From: Campanula takesimana
Taxonomy: Eukaryota; Streptophyta; Magnoliopsida; Asterales; Campanulaceae
NCBI GenBank assembly: GCA_026119855.1
Contig: JAOWBW010000388.1
Coordinates: forward strand, 248,001 to 312,000
Direction: 5' to 3'
Length of the DNA: 64,000 nt
Under the pieces are notes generated by a model. The model saw only the letters and a list, made by a program, of their open reading frames with translations, did no database searches and had not been told where the DNA came from. Shown piece after piece: positions 34,266 through 46,263 of the stretch. Each line of letters begins with the position of its first letter. Within the stretch, counting starts at the first letter, position 1. The position numbers and the translations under genes were made by a program.

Positions 34266-36183
34266 TGGTTCTGAGCATTTCATGGTTTATACTGATGCTT
34301 CTAAAGAAGGATTGGGTTGTGTTCTGATGCAAGATGGTAAGGTAATAGCTTATGCTTCTCGAAAATTATCTCCTTATGAAAAGAATTATCCTACTCATGA
34401 TTTAGAGTTGGCTGCGATTATTTTTGCTTTGCATAAATGGAGGCATTACTTGTATGGAACTAAATTTCAAGTCTTTACTGATCATAAAAGCTTGAAGTAC
34501 TTGTTTTCTCAAAAAGAGGTTAATATGAGACAACGTAGATGGATGGAGAAATTGAAGGATCATGATTGTACTATCCTTTATCATCCTGGAAAGGCCAATG
34601 TTGTGGCAGATGCACTGAGCAGAAAGACTTATATTTCTTGCCTGATGATTCGTGAATGGAAGATGTTTGAAGACTTGTGTGATTGGAGTCCTTGTGAATT
34701 AAATCATGGAGTTATTTTTGCTAATATAAAGGCTACTTCAGATTTACTCCAACAGATCAAAGAAGCTCAGGTAATTGATTCTGAATTGCAGAAAATCATT
34801 AGTGGAATGAATGAAGGAAAGCAACCAGATTTTTCTTTCAACAATGATGGAATTCTTACCTTCCGAGGTCGAGTTTGTATTCCAGTTGATCTTGAGATTA
34901 AGAAGAAAGTTCTTGAAGAGGCTCACAAAGCCAAGTATACTATTCATCTTGGAAGCACTAAAATGTATCAAGACTTGAAGAAACATTTCTGGTGGAACAA
35001 TATGAAAAGAGAAATTGCTGAGTACGTGTCTAAATGTTTGACTTGTCAACAAGTAAAAGTGGAGCATCAACGTCCAGCAGGTTTGTTGCAACCATTGGAA
35101 ATTCCAGAGTGGAAATGGGAGCATATTACTATGGATTTTGTGACTGGTTTGCCACGTACCAGACGAGGCCATGATGCTGTTTGGGTTATAGTGGACAGGT
35201 TGACTAAATCAGCTCACTTCTTGTCTGTTTCCATGGGATATTCATTGTCTCAGTTGGCATCTTTATATGTTCAGGAGATTGTCCGACTGCATGGGGTTCC
35301 TGTGAGTATTGTATCTGACAGAGATCCTCGTTTTACTTCTCGATTCTGGCAGGCTCTTCAGGGTGCCATGGGTACTAAATTGAATTTCAGTACTGCTTTT
35401 CATCCTCAATCTGATGGGCAATCTGAGAGACTTATACAGATTCTTGAGGATATGTTACGTGCTTGTGTTATTGATTTCAAAGGCAGTTGGGATACTCATC
35501 TTCCTTTGGCTGAGTTTGCTTATAATAACAGTTTTCAGTCTAGCATTGAAATGGCTCCATATGAGGCTCTTTATGGCAGAAAATGTCGATCTCCTATATG
35601 TTGGGATGAAGTGGGAGAAGCTAGACTCTTGGGTCCTGAAATGGTTCAACAGTCAGTTGAAAGTGTGAAACTCATTCGAGATAGATTGCGCACAGCTCAG
35701 AGTAGACAAAAGAGTTATGCAGATCATCGTAGAAGGGATCTTGAATTTCAGGTAGGTGACTTTGTATTCTTGAAGGTCTCTCCTCGTAGAGGTATAAAGA
35801 GATTTGGGAAGAAAGGAAAGTTATCTCCTCGTTATATCGGTCCATTTGAGATTCTTGAAAGAGTTGGTAAGTTGGCTTATAAAGTGTCTTTACCTCCTTC
35901 TTTATCGGGTATTCATGATGTATTCCATGTATCTATGCTTCGCAAGTATATGGCAGATGAATCACATGTTCTTGAGTATGAGGCTATTCCATTTCAGCCT
36001 GATTTGTCTTATGAGGAGCAACCTGTTGAAATTCTTGACTGGAAAGAGCAAGTATTGCGTACAAAAAGGATTCCTATTGTGAAGGTCCTTTGGAGGAATC
36101 ATGAAATTGAAGAGGCTACTTGGGAAACCGAGAAAGAGATGCGAGATAAATACCCGAGCCTATTTGAAAACTTTGGTAAGTAA
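34234..36183 (+). CDS. gypsy RNase H, integrase and chromodomain-like region
   Basis: This 649-codon frame starts inside the RT/RNase H junction (ALPNGSEHFMVYTDASKEG). RNase H follows (residues 10-130, DHKSLKYLF, ADALSRK). Then comes integrase with an HHCC finger (H..H..CLTCQQ), a catalytic core (ITMDFVTGLP, VSDRDPRFTSRFW, HPQSDGQSERLIQ giving D, D, E), the GPFEILERVG motif, and a C-terminal VLWRNHEIEEATWETEKEM chromodomain-like end. No internal stop is present. The ATG at 34234 is internal to the polyprotein, so this part has no start of its own. Confidence 0.93.
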   Translation: MTTAPVLALPNGSEHFMVYTDASKEGLGCVLMQDGKVIAYASRKLSPYEKNYPTHDLELAAIIFALHKWRHYLYGTKFQVFTDHKSLKYLFSQKEVNMRQRRWMEKLKDHDCTILYHPGKANVVADALSRKTYISCLMIREWKMFEDLCDWSPCELNHGVIFANIKATSDLLQQIKEAQVIDSELQKIISGMNEGKQPDFSFNNDGILTFRGRVCIPVDLEIKKKVLEEAHKAKYTIHLGSTKMYQDLKKHFWWNNMKREIAEYVSKCLTCQQVKVEHQRPAGLLQPLEIPEWKWEHITMDFVTGLPRTRRGHDAVWVIVDRLTKSAHFLSVSMGYSLSQLASLYVQEIVRLHGVPVSIVSDRDPRFTSRFWQALQGAMGTKLNFSTAFHPQSDGQSERLIQILEDMLRACVIDFKGSWDTHLPLAEFAYNNSFQSSIEMAPYEALYGRKCRSPICWDEVGEARLLGPEMVQQSVESVKLIRDRLRTAQSRQKSYADHRRRDLEFQVGDFVFLKVSPRRGIKRFGKKGKLSPRYIGPFEILERVGKLAYKVSLPPSLSGIHDVFHVSMLRKYMADESHVLEYEAIPFQPDLSYEEQPVEILDWKEQVLRTKRIPIVKVLWRNHEIEEATWETEKEMRDKYPSLFENFGK

Positions 36184-36203
36184 AATTCGTGGGCGAATTT
36201 TTT

Positions 36204-36217
36204 TAAGGTGGGGAGGA
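36204..36217 (+). promoter_or_regulatory. gypsy polypurine tract
   Basis: AAGGTGGGGAGGA lies directly before the 3' LTR, where plus-strand priming occurs. Confidence 0.85.
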
Positions 36218-38710
36218 TGTAACACCCATCGAATTTCTTGTTAAATATTTGACATATTTGTTAAATACTTGAACTTGCATATTATGTGCTAGTTTTACTT
36301 GGGTTAATTTATTAACTGCTTTAAATAGTTAAGGTGGTTAAATGTCTAGTTTTGACTTTTGGGTCATTTGTGAAAATTTGACTTTAGGGGCCTTTTTGTC
36401 AAAAGTGAAACTTGAAGGCCTAAGTGTCATTCTTGGAAAGTTTAAGTATATCAACTTGTTTGGTTTCTTCTCTGGGTATTTCTTCCCCAAATTCATTACG
36501 TATACTCCCTCTGTTCTAAAACCTAGGGTTAAAAGTTTACCCTCTTCTCGACTCCTCGAGTTTAATTATCCCTCCGTTCTTGATTCTGATCCCGGATTAA
36601 TATTCGTGGCGTTGAATAGAGCGTTCCAGGCCGAACAGAAATAAGTTTGGGTCAACTTGAATTTTGACTAGGTAAGTTATTAGCTCCCCCTTACTTGTAA
36701 TAACATGCATAAATGTTATTTTTTGTGAATGTAAATTTTGTGTTTGGGATTATTTTTGTGGTACTTGTAAATTTGGGACAAAGGGAGTAAAAATTCCCCT
36801 GTGTAAAATGATAAAGGGACTTGGAAATATTAGATTGAATATGTTATGCCTTTGTTAGAGTTGTGAAATTGTTAGTGGAAAGTTACTCCTACGTTTGGGA
36901 CGGAAAATATTTCAACCTGGGAAAGAAATAAATTTCGCAATTTGGTACCTTGTGCGACCGCACAAAAATCATTGGGACCGCACATCTTTCTGAAGGGTTT
37001 TTCAAAGAAATTGACCTGCTTGTGTGCGACCGCACAGTTATCTGAAAAACAAAAATATTGTGTAAAGTTTGTATAAGTTGGAAGTAACCCTAGTTAAGGT
37101 ATATAACCTTAGTATAAGATGTCCTAGCAAGTGTTGTGACACCTTAGGGGCATCAGACTTGGTCTTAAACATGTATACTCATCGAATCAAAATGAGAACT
37201 TAAGTATAAGAGTAGTAACTCTTCTTTATGTCTTGAAAGTACTATGAATAAGCACTAATGTGTTATACTTGTTGTGAATCCAATGATTGTGCACCTTAGG
37301 GGCATCAGAACAAGGTCTTAGACTTGAACATCCTAAGAATAGGATTGAGATTTGGTAAGAGTAAATGTATAACTCTTATACATGCTTGAATGTCCAAAGA
37401 TTGGAATTATAACTTGAAGTATAAGACATTTAAAATCTTGTACGTGACTTGAACATCCATAGAAATGGATTAAGACTTGAATATAAGATAATAAAATCTT
37501 GTACATGGCTTGACACCAATACATATGTATGGTAGTGAACTAGAAAGTGCTATAAGTAAGCACTAACGTGTATGAGACATGTTCTTGTTGTGTATGTGCA
37601 AACATTGCATACATTTGCTTGATACAAGGTGACTTCTTGACTACTTGAAGCATGTTCCTTGTTGAGCTAGTCCACTACTTTTGGATTAGTTCTTCTCCCG
37701 TAGTTCAAGTAAATATCTACTTGTACCTTCTTGTGTGAGTCCAGCTGGTTCTCCTTGCTTGTTCGAAAATATATAGGTTCACGCTTGTCGCGAGAGCTGG
37801 GGCTTAAGTGACAATCGGGTCCCTATGTATTTCCGCTTGACCCCTTACTACCGGCCATAGTAAGGGCATAGCTTCCTTAGTTGGAGCAATAAGCCTGACT
37901 TAAGTGAATGCTAAACTCTTGTCTTGATCACCTCGTGAATTTTCATGAGTCGTGATATTGGGAATGACACTGGTTACCGAGTCTTCTGATACATATTGAA
38001 TAATCAGTTTCCTGTTATTGATCGTGATTGTCAAAGTAATACAAGCTACGACAACAATGGTATTCTTGGGAGGAATAAGGAAGGAAGCAATATCCTTATA
38101 ACTTGCTTGTTTAGCTTTATGTGCTACTTGATGAGTGGATTATCCTCTCATATACTTGTTACTTGATGATACTTGATATATGATTACTTGAGTATCTACT
38201 TGAATTGCATGATAACATGTCATGTAGTTGCATCTAATAGCTTACTGAGATTTATCTCACCATTTATTTGTTTCCCCCCCAGGAAAGGAAGGATAGTGCG
38301 CAGTGAGGCTCGACATAGTTGGGAGCTTACTTCGCAGGTCGTGATTATTTTGGGGCTTGTGTCCTTTTACACTTGGTGAGGACGATGTATTATGGGTTTT
38401 GTAACTCCTTATTTTGGGGTAGACAGTCTTGTTCCGTTCTTGTTGTCACTAGACATCTTGTATAGTACTCTTGATGCCAGCTTATGTGCTAGGCATGTTT
38501 CCGCTGTGTATGTATTAAATTTGGTTTTAAATTTTCTTGTCTAGAATTCGTGTTGTGAGCTAGTATAGCTCCTTACTCTAGAGTATATATATCATGTCAG
38601 TTTGTTAAACAAATGTCATTAAGTTTCTTGTTAAGTTCTTGTTCCTCGTTAGGCACTCCCATCCAGGTTCGAGGTTCTATTAGGGGATCCCGGGACCTGG
38701 GGGCGTGTCA
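36218..38710 (+). repeat. gypsy 3' LTR (2493 bp)
   Basis: It is nearly identical to the 5' LTR. It lacks 22 bp between two TGCGACCGCACAGTTA repeats, is missing 2 bp in another motif copy and has a shorter C run (8 versus 13). The 22-bp loss fits recombination or slippage between direct repeats. Confidence 0.95.
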
Positions 38711-38715
38711 CATTT

Positions 38716-41700
38716 CTTACATATACATAGTGGTTGAATTATGTTACAACAACTCACATAATGAATGTCTATGTAGGATTGCCTGAAATACCGAAGTCCT
38801 GGAGAAGATGAAGGATTCATCTATATGGAAGCCGGGATCCGGTTGAAGTGAAAGGCATTGGGAATTTTGGTTATTGTTAAAGTGCTTAGTGTTATTTGTA
38901 TAAATAATACATTTGTTGTACCGTCATTTAGACGGAATTTGATATTTATCACACTATTGAACAAAAAAGGTTATTTTGTTCATCTTTTATAAATGTGATT
39001 TTTATTTTAAATTCCAAGGTTGTTGATACTAGTACTTTGTCAAGTGTTCTTTATTTACTTGACATTATTCAAACAATAAATGTGTCCCTTAAATAATGAA
39101 ACCAAAACTAGAAAGCAAAAGTTATCAAGTAAAGTTTATATTTTATTAAAGCATAGGCATTTGGGTCATATTTCCAAGAGGAAAATTGATAAGCTTATGT
39201 TAAAGGAAAATCTTAAACAAACTTGATAATTTGGAAAATACTTTTGCATTAAATGCCTTAAAGTAAATTTACAAACATTATAGTATTCTCGAGAGCATCA
39301 AGTGTCTCAATGAACTAATGCATTCGGATATTTGTAGGCCATTAATTATTCATTCATGGAAAAGGTCAACAATAGTTATTATGTTCAAAATGACTAACTC
39401 TTAGTTTGAATACATTTATTTGCTTCATAAAATATTGAGTTTGGACGTTGTAAAAGTCTTATAAAGACAAAGTTGGAAATCAACTTTGAAGACTATTAAG
39501 AACATTAGGGTCATTCATGATGGTGTATACATCTTTGGAATGATTGTTAAAAGGAACAACGTCTAGGTCCTTTTACTCGCTATTTTGAAAGAGTGTGGGA
39601 TTATATCTCTCTACATTGAGCCGGGTACGCCTAGCATGAATATTGTAATAGAGACATATTGAAATCCTTAAGGACATGGTAATAAGTATGTTTTATACTT
39701 CTCTTACCTCACTCATTATGGGCGATACGTTAAAGCCGCAACATTTATTCTCATTAAAACTCCCTCTAAGGCTACTAATATAAACTCTTAATGATTTAAG
39801 GACGCGTTCCTTATTCGTCCTTAAATCATATTCATTTATGGGGTTGTCTAGCATAAGGATAGACTTTATAAGTCTACTAAGGTCAAGTTAGACGTAAGAT
39901 TATTAGTAGTTATTCATGGGGTAAGCCGAGAGAACTAGGGGATATATAAATTTTACAACCCGAAAGTTAGAACGTTTTGAAAAACGAGAAATGCTAGGTT
40001 CTTTTAAGGATGTTGAATTTAGTGGGAGAATTTGGAGTAATATTTTGAATTTGAAAAGGAAGAGGAATTCATTTGTATGGAATCCATTATATACCACTTC
40101 CCATAGTTCCAATTGGATATCAAGTTTTGAACTTGACATTCAAGAAGAACATACAATTCAAAATAAATATGATTTCCCTATAAATATTGAACAACATGGA
40201 AATGTTGATCATAAGAAGAAATTCAACAACCTCAAAATAAGATAGAACCGGTGCCCTTTGGAAGATCCAATAGAGTAAGAAGAAAGTGCAAATCCGGATA
40301 ATTATGAAGTGTATATTGCCGAGAATAAAGGACACTTAGGTTTAGTGGGAGATGAGTCTCTCATTTTCCATGAAACCATTAATAGTTCTAATTCTCATAT
40401 AGTAAATTAATGTCATAAATGAAGGGTTAAAATCTATAAGGATAACAACGTTTGGGATCTTGTCCCATTACCTAAAGATGTGAAACCTATTGGGATTAAA
40501 TTAATCTTTATGACCAAAAGGATTCACAAGGTAATATGGAAAGATATAAAGCCCATCTAATTGTTAAAGATTTGACTCAAAAGGAAGACATTAATTATAA
40601 AGAAAGCATTTTTCTGGTATCTTCTAAAAACACTTTTAGATCATTATGGCACATATAGCATATTATGATCTTGAAGTTTATCAAATGGATATAAAGACAA
40701 CTTTCCTTAATGGAGACATTGAGGAATATATGGTTGATTTGGATCAAAAAACCTTTTGTGGACTTTAAAGACTTTTTGTGGTCAAAAGAATCTTGATCCA
40801 TAAGTTCAGTGGGAGTAAATTTATAATTTTGGTCTTATATATGGATGATGATTTTGCTTGCTAGTAATGATATGAACCTTATTAAGGAAACTAAGAAATT
40901 TCTTATTTGAAATGAAAGATCTTGGTAAGGCATCTTTGTATTAAGAATCCAAATTCACCGTGATCACTCACGAGATGTTTTAGGATTATCACAAAAGGCC
41001 ATATGGAAAGGTATTACAAAAGGTTTAGCATGCAAAAATGTAAACCACATGACACCCTAATTTTAAAGGAGACATTCTTAGTCTCAAACAGTGTCCTAAA
41101 AGTAAATTTTGAATCCAAGTATATGGAAAATTCCCTCTTTACATCAGCAGTAGGAAGCTTAATGTATATGTATATCTTACATTTAATGTTGGGATGCTTG
41201 GTCAATACCAAAGCAATCCGGAAAGAACATTAAGTAGCAGCTAAAAGAATGATAGAAGTATTTACAAAACACTAAAGAACTACATGCCTATGTTTTGAAG
41301 TCGGATCATCTTGAGATCATTAGGTATTCCGACATTAGTTAAATATATGGCTGCATATGTTTTAATGGACTGTAATTTGTCAAAACAAGTGTCGAAAGAC
41401 CAATTAAGAAATGACTATCAGGTAGCAGTTCTGTACTCTAACAAGAGTTTATGGATTTAGACATTAATTATCTTGTTATAAAGAAAAGAGTAAAACATGA
41501 ACGAAAGGATACAACTTATAAAAACAAACTCTATTAGGAGGATCCATTTATGAAAGAGTTATCATCTTCAGTGTTTCACGAGCATGTTGCTCATATGGGT
41601 GTAACAACTTTGGATAACATTTAGTATAGTGGGAGTTTGTGTTGTTCTTTCATTAATTGTTCTATTATTTAAAGTTTTGATCTCATTTGGTTAAGTTGGA

Positions 41701-41955
41701 CTAGTTGGAAGAATATGTATATATTCATTATGATTCCATGCTACACATCTATACTTTTGATCTATGTCATTTAGTTAGATTTGTATACGTGATTATTGTG
41801 AGTTTAGTTGCGAATCAATTACAACGACTGCCCCTTTAGTCCTATACTTGTATGGCTAATGGACGAGATTGTTATAAATGACAATAAAGTGCGCACATTA
41901 GGGTTGTCATTTGTGTTATATTCATGATTTAAAGGAATGACTTTGTTTTGCAACC
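38716..41955 (+). pseudogene. copia pol remnants (integrase, RT, RNase H)
   Basis: In order the region shows a pre-integrase relic (GCLKYRSPGEDEGFIYM, about 38775-38830), integrase core relics (about 39590-39780), RT (WDLVPLPKDVKPIGIK at about 40455, HQMD-like stretch at about 40675, an MDD motif at about 40843, HRDHSRDVLGLSQKA at about 40955) and an RNase H end (DPFMKELSSSVFHEHVAHMG at about 41540). Stops and frameshifts occur throughout and no frame exceeds about 80 codons. The order and spacing are those of a copia pol gene. Confidence 0.85.
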
Positions 41956-41967
41956 CAAGTGGGAGAT

Positions 41968-42443
41968 TGTAAGGACATGGCTTGCAACACAAGTCATTTA
42001 GACTTCCATTTATAAAATTATGATTATAATGTTAATTTATAAAGTATAGTTGATAATAAAATGTGTAGAATTCCTGGATATATAATTACCTAATTGTGAT
42101 GGGCAAAAGGGTAATATAATATCACTAAGCTTCTTGAAAGGGTGTAGTCCCTAGATGAAGTGATACAATGTTTCCTATTTAAAGGCCCTTCCATCAAGCC
42201 TAGAAACAACTATTCATTCTTGTTATCTCTCCTAAATTCTCTTCACATTATTGAAGTACTTGAGAGATTAAGAAGTCACTATTACTTAGAAGATCTTCAT
42301 TCCCTACTTCTTCTTCTTCATCTTATTTCTCCCTACATCATCCATGGATTCAACAGGTATATATTTTATCGCTTCCGCTTCATCTTTTCCTCAATCCTAT
42401 TCTAAAGTGAGTGTGGCATTCAGGGATTAAAATTGTTCCAACA
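41968..42443 (+). repeat. copia 3' LTR (476 bp)
   Basis: Same length as the 5' LTR with four transitions. It is preceded by the purine tract AAGTGGGAGAT (41957-41967). Confidence 0.97.
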
Positions 42444-43084
42444 TTTTATGCATGTAACTGTGATTATCAGTGTATGTTTCTATAAGTGCCAGCACATATT
42501 TATATGAGTGCCAATAAGTGTGTTTATGAGCATCAGTTTGGAATATTATTTTTAAAAAGTTTCAATAAATCAAGTAAAAAAAAGTTTGTAAAAATTGTTT
42601 ATGACGTGGGTTTAATCACAAAGTAACCAATTTTATTATCACTGTCCCGATTGAAAAGAACATGTATGTTCATCTATTAAATACATTGTCTACTTATAAA
42701 CCCTAGTTAAGCAATTAATAGTAATATTAGAGAAGGTAAGTGTTTCCTTTGATAATGAATTGGGGGAACAGAGGATGAGTTTGTTGAAAGTCTGAAGCCA
42801 ACGTATGAAGATAGAGGAGAAATGCAGGGGAACAAAATAAACTCATAAACCGCACGCATGAAATTGAACCGCGGCTTACAAACACAATTCTTTCTACTTA
42901 ATAAAAAAAATGTTTTTTTCTAAGATTTTAACCATTTAGTCACCTGTAGGACAGGAACCGGTAACTTCAAAAACAACTCAAAATATCATTCAATGCATTT
43001 TATTTCAATAAGAAATGTAAAGCATGCTAGCATCTTATGTCAACAATCTATATCAACTATGATTAAAAAGAGTAATACAGACGA

Positions 43085-43287
43085 GGGCAATGTTAAGGGC
43101 ACAAAAGAAGTTCACAAAATGATGGATTCAAAATGAGGTGACGATATTTTATTGGTTAAATTGATAGTGGACCCGGCACACTCTAATTAAAAACACTAAT
43201 TAGAGTGTGTCAGGTCCACTATCGATGTAACCAATAAAATATCGTCACCTCATTTTGTGAATTTCTTTTGTTCTCTTAGCATCGCCC
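43085..43287. mobile_element. long fold-back (palindromic) MITE
   Basis: The outer arms GGGCAATGTTAAGGGCACAA and the complement of TTGTTCTCTTAGCATCGCCC pair. The inner arms GAGGTGACGATATTTTATTG...GTGGACCCGGCACACTCTAA pair with few mismatches over about 55 bp around a 7-base AAAACAC-type loop. The left arm has an extra 14 bp near 43120-43135 (a repeated CAAAATGA). An RNA copy would form one long hairpin. No clear target duplication was found. A partial relative is at 6232-6289. Confidence 0.75.
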
Positions 43288-43847
43288 ATCGCCCTGCTAA
43301 CAAATTCTTTCATGTTAGCCGGAAAGGACTACCTTATATTTTTCCAAGTGTCACTTACCTCCAGTAGGGTTGACATATGTTTCGGTTTGGCCGGCGTACA
43401 CGTACACACATACTTTACCATCGAAAATTTGTAAATAAACAAAAAAAAAAGGACGGATATTTAAACATGCGAAAGAGTAATCGTTGGATATTATGCATAA
43501 TAACGATCCAATTTTGGTCGGCACCCTTTTAAAAAATGTATAATTAATGATTATTGAGTAAATTACAACATAAATATCTCACTAATACAACAACTGCCAA
43601 AACCACTTTGCTACTATAGCTACTTCAAACAATTAGTACACACACTTGCTAAATAAATGAAAACTTGTTTTTATTGAAAGATTCATTCTAATAGGCTAGC
43701 ATAGCAGTGACAACTCTATTTTACAAATGTTTTTTTAGTAGAAAATCATATGAATGTAATTTAAAATGGGGCAAAATTATAGTATAATTTTTTTGTTTTT
43801 GAGCGTCCCATTGATAAGTTACACTTTCTTAAAATGCAAAATTTATA

Positions 43848-44099
43848 CTCTCTCCGCCCCAAGATGATCTTCACACTTTTTTCATCGTTACTACAAAAGA
43901 TCTTTGAGCAATGATTTTAAGTTGACTTAATTGTACTAATGAAACTCTAAAACTTGTTATTGACACACAATCAAAAATAGTATCAATAACAAATTTTAGA
44001 TTTTCGTTAAGATAATTAAATCAACCTAAAATCATTGCTCAAAGTTCTTTCGTAGTAACGTCGGAAAAAAATGTGAAAATCAATTTGGGTCGGAGGGAG
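43848..44099. mobile_element. Stowaway MITE
   Basis: CTCTCTCCGCCCCAAGATGA at the left and AATTTGGGTCGGAGGGAG at the right are flanked by TA. The arms are long: ATGATTTTAAGTTGA and its complement TCAACCTAAAATCAT pair in the interior. The half element at 22135 belongs to the same family. Confidence 0.85.
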
Positions 44100-44269
44100 T
44101 ATTCAATGGCCACTTGTCGTAGTTACAACAACTATCCACTACTATTCTTCATCTCACTTTCTATCTTTTACTTCACTTTTCATACTCACAACATATACTC
44201 ACTACTATCACTTCTTAATTCTCCTGCACTTCTAATTTTGTATCACATTTTTTATGGAACGGAGGAAGT
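44100..44269. mobile_element. partial Stowaway MITE abutting the previous one
   Basis: The right end TTTTTATGGAACGGAGGAAG is followed by TA. Interior CACAACATATACTCACTACT words resemble Stowaway interiors. The left end is missing and appears replaced by the neighbouring element. 44270-45170 is AT-rich without a gene. Confidence 0.5.
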
Positions 44270-45174
44270 ATATGCATAATGTTTATGTAGCAAACCAAAA
44301 TTTCAGGCTTGGGTCCATATATTTGCTCCATTTCTTTCACTAATATATTCAAGTACTTATATTTTCGAACTTGAATGAAATTTTATGGCCTAGCCAAACA
44401 AAACACTAACAAGAGATACAAAATTGTTACCTACATTATACGATAAAATCTATATTTTCATTTAAAGCAACATAGTACTATATTTATATATACTATTCAC
44501 CTTGTCTCAAATTATTATTTTTTTGATTTTTTTTTTCATCATTAGATTATCAACAGTACACAACATATATAATAATCACCCGTTCTCAAAATTAGTTTCT
44601 TTTAGTTCTTTCTTTTTTAATTCACTTTTTGGTTGTCAAAGGAAAATCACATTCCAACTATTTCTATTTAAGCAAAGAGTTTACACATTACCTTTTTCTT
44701 AAAAAATGGATTTTTTATTTACATTAATTCATAATGTCATTTTGTATGGAAGTTAACACCGAATACCGCTTGAGCTAAAGCCATTTTTTTTTTTGTTTAC
44801 ACATTTACCTTTGATTGACACTCACATCTAAGTTAAAGCTCAAAATTTATAAACAAAAAGTTTACATTTTTACCCTTTCAAATAATGAGGAAGGGTATAA
44901 GAGTTAGCTAGTGGCCCATTTGGGGTACAATAATTAACTACTAAAATTCCTAGAGACCACTTCATCCACAAAAATGGAATAAATTGCCATTTGTCATTTT
45001 AACCAAACATGGCCTTATGGTCACTGAAACATTACCTGGCCACCCTGCATGAAACCGTCGGCGTCGTACGTACAGCCCATTCCCTTCACTACACGGCTTG
45101 ATGATGAGCTACAATTTTTTTTGATCCATCTTCTTCCATTGCCAACAACCACAAGTTTAATTTAATTCATGGAG

Positions 45175-45690
45175 AAAAATCGGAGTTTTGGACGTTCGAA
45201 ATAAATATTTTTGGAATGTTCAACAATGTGGAAAATAGTTGCAGTATCGTCCATTTTCATGAATAGTTTATGTCGGAGCATGTTTTAGTTTTATTACAAT
45301 CTAAGGTTACAAAATATGAAAGAGTGTTTCTTGATTAGAATTATTCTCAAACCATCGTGGTTATTCTTGAAGCATCTGGCGGAGCTAGGTTGAGGCTAAA
45401 GGGGGCAAATGCCACCAATGTTGAGAATAGTAAAAATAATTTGATTCGTGGAGGAAAATAATTTGGAACGTAGTTGAGTTTTCGATGTTCGAAATAATTA
45501 TTTTTTGAATGATCCAACTACGTGGAAAGTTATCAACGTATCTTCAATTTAATGATTAGGTTTATGTCGGAATGTGGTCTAGTTTTATATTGAACTAGGT
45601 TTGCAAAAATATCAAAGTTCACGACGTATCACGATTAGGGCTATTCTCGAAACATCTACTACTTTCGTGACTAGGTTGAAGTATACGGAA
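45175..45690. repeat. diverged direct repeat, period about 290 bp
   Basis: Blocks recur in order: TGGAGAAAAATCGGAGTTTT / TGGAGGAAAATAATTTGG, GACGTTCGAAATAAATATTT / GATGTTCGAAATAATTATTT, TTATGTCGGAGCATG / TTATGTCGGAATGTG, GATTAGAATTATTCTCAAAC / GATTAGGGCTATTCTCGAAA. GGCGGAGCTAGGTTGAGGCT near 45380 resembles a hAT-type end. This is an old transposon or tandem duplication of unknown class. Confidence 0.5.
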
Positions 45691-46227
45691 TTTCATGTAA
45701 ACCCAATATAAACATATGTGGTTATTATCCAACGCAACTTCTAGTTTTATGCTTAGAGTGAAGCCCACGAACGCAAATCGGGTCAATCTCGAAGCATCTT
45801 TTGGTTTCGTGATTAGGGCTTTGAAATAAAGATAACACTTGTGAGATTTTTAAATTTTACCTTATATAAAAAAATTACTCGACGGATTATTTATGTGTGT
45901 GTATATTTATTGTTTTATTTTTATGTTTCATTCAAGAATAAAACGTAGTTTCACTTTCAAAGAGTAACTAATTTTCATTCATTAAATTCAAACATTATCT
46001 GTTCTATGATTCTTTAACATATATATACATATGATATACAATAACTTAGTAACTGCTTACTAAACTCACTAACAATAAATAAAATGAAATATATTTAAAA
46101 TATAAAATGAAAATTCCAAATATATTAACGTGGCATTTTAGCCCCTCAAACACTGATTTAGTAAATGCACCACTATTCGCAAGTGGTATGTGGATCATAC
46201 TCTTTCAATCTCAAAACACTCGGAAAT

Positions 46228-46229
<2 letters not shown>

Positions 46230-46263
<34 letters not shown>

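Larger units (their letters stand above)
29138..38710 (+). mobile_element. Ty3/gypsy LTR retrotransposon (Tekay/Del-type chromovirus), 9.6 kb
   Basis: The LTRs (2521 and 2493 bp) begin TGTAACACCC and end GGGGGCGTGTCA. The target duplication is CATTT (29133-29137 and 38711-38715), inside the copia element. The order PBS, gag, protease, RT, RNase H, integrase, PPT is complete. The large LTRs and the chromodomain-like C-terminus suggest the Tekay/Del clade. Frameshifts in gag and between protease, RT and RNase H make it non-autonomous as read. Confidence 0.96.
26779..42443 (+). mobile_element. Ty1/copia LTR retrotransposon, interrupted by a gypsy element
   Basis: The 476-bp LTRs (TG...CA) at both ends are flanked by the 5-bp target duplication TTTTA (26774-26778, 42444-42448). 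A primer-binding site complementary to initiator tRNA-Met follows the 5' LTR, and a purine-rich AAGTGGGAGAT precedes the 3' LTR. Inside are a gag fragment and scattered integrase, RT and RNase H relics in copia order. The element without the inserted gypsy copy is about 6.1 kb. It inserted into the GTGTCAGTG repeat tract, which continues on both sides. Confidence 0.95.
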
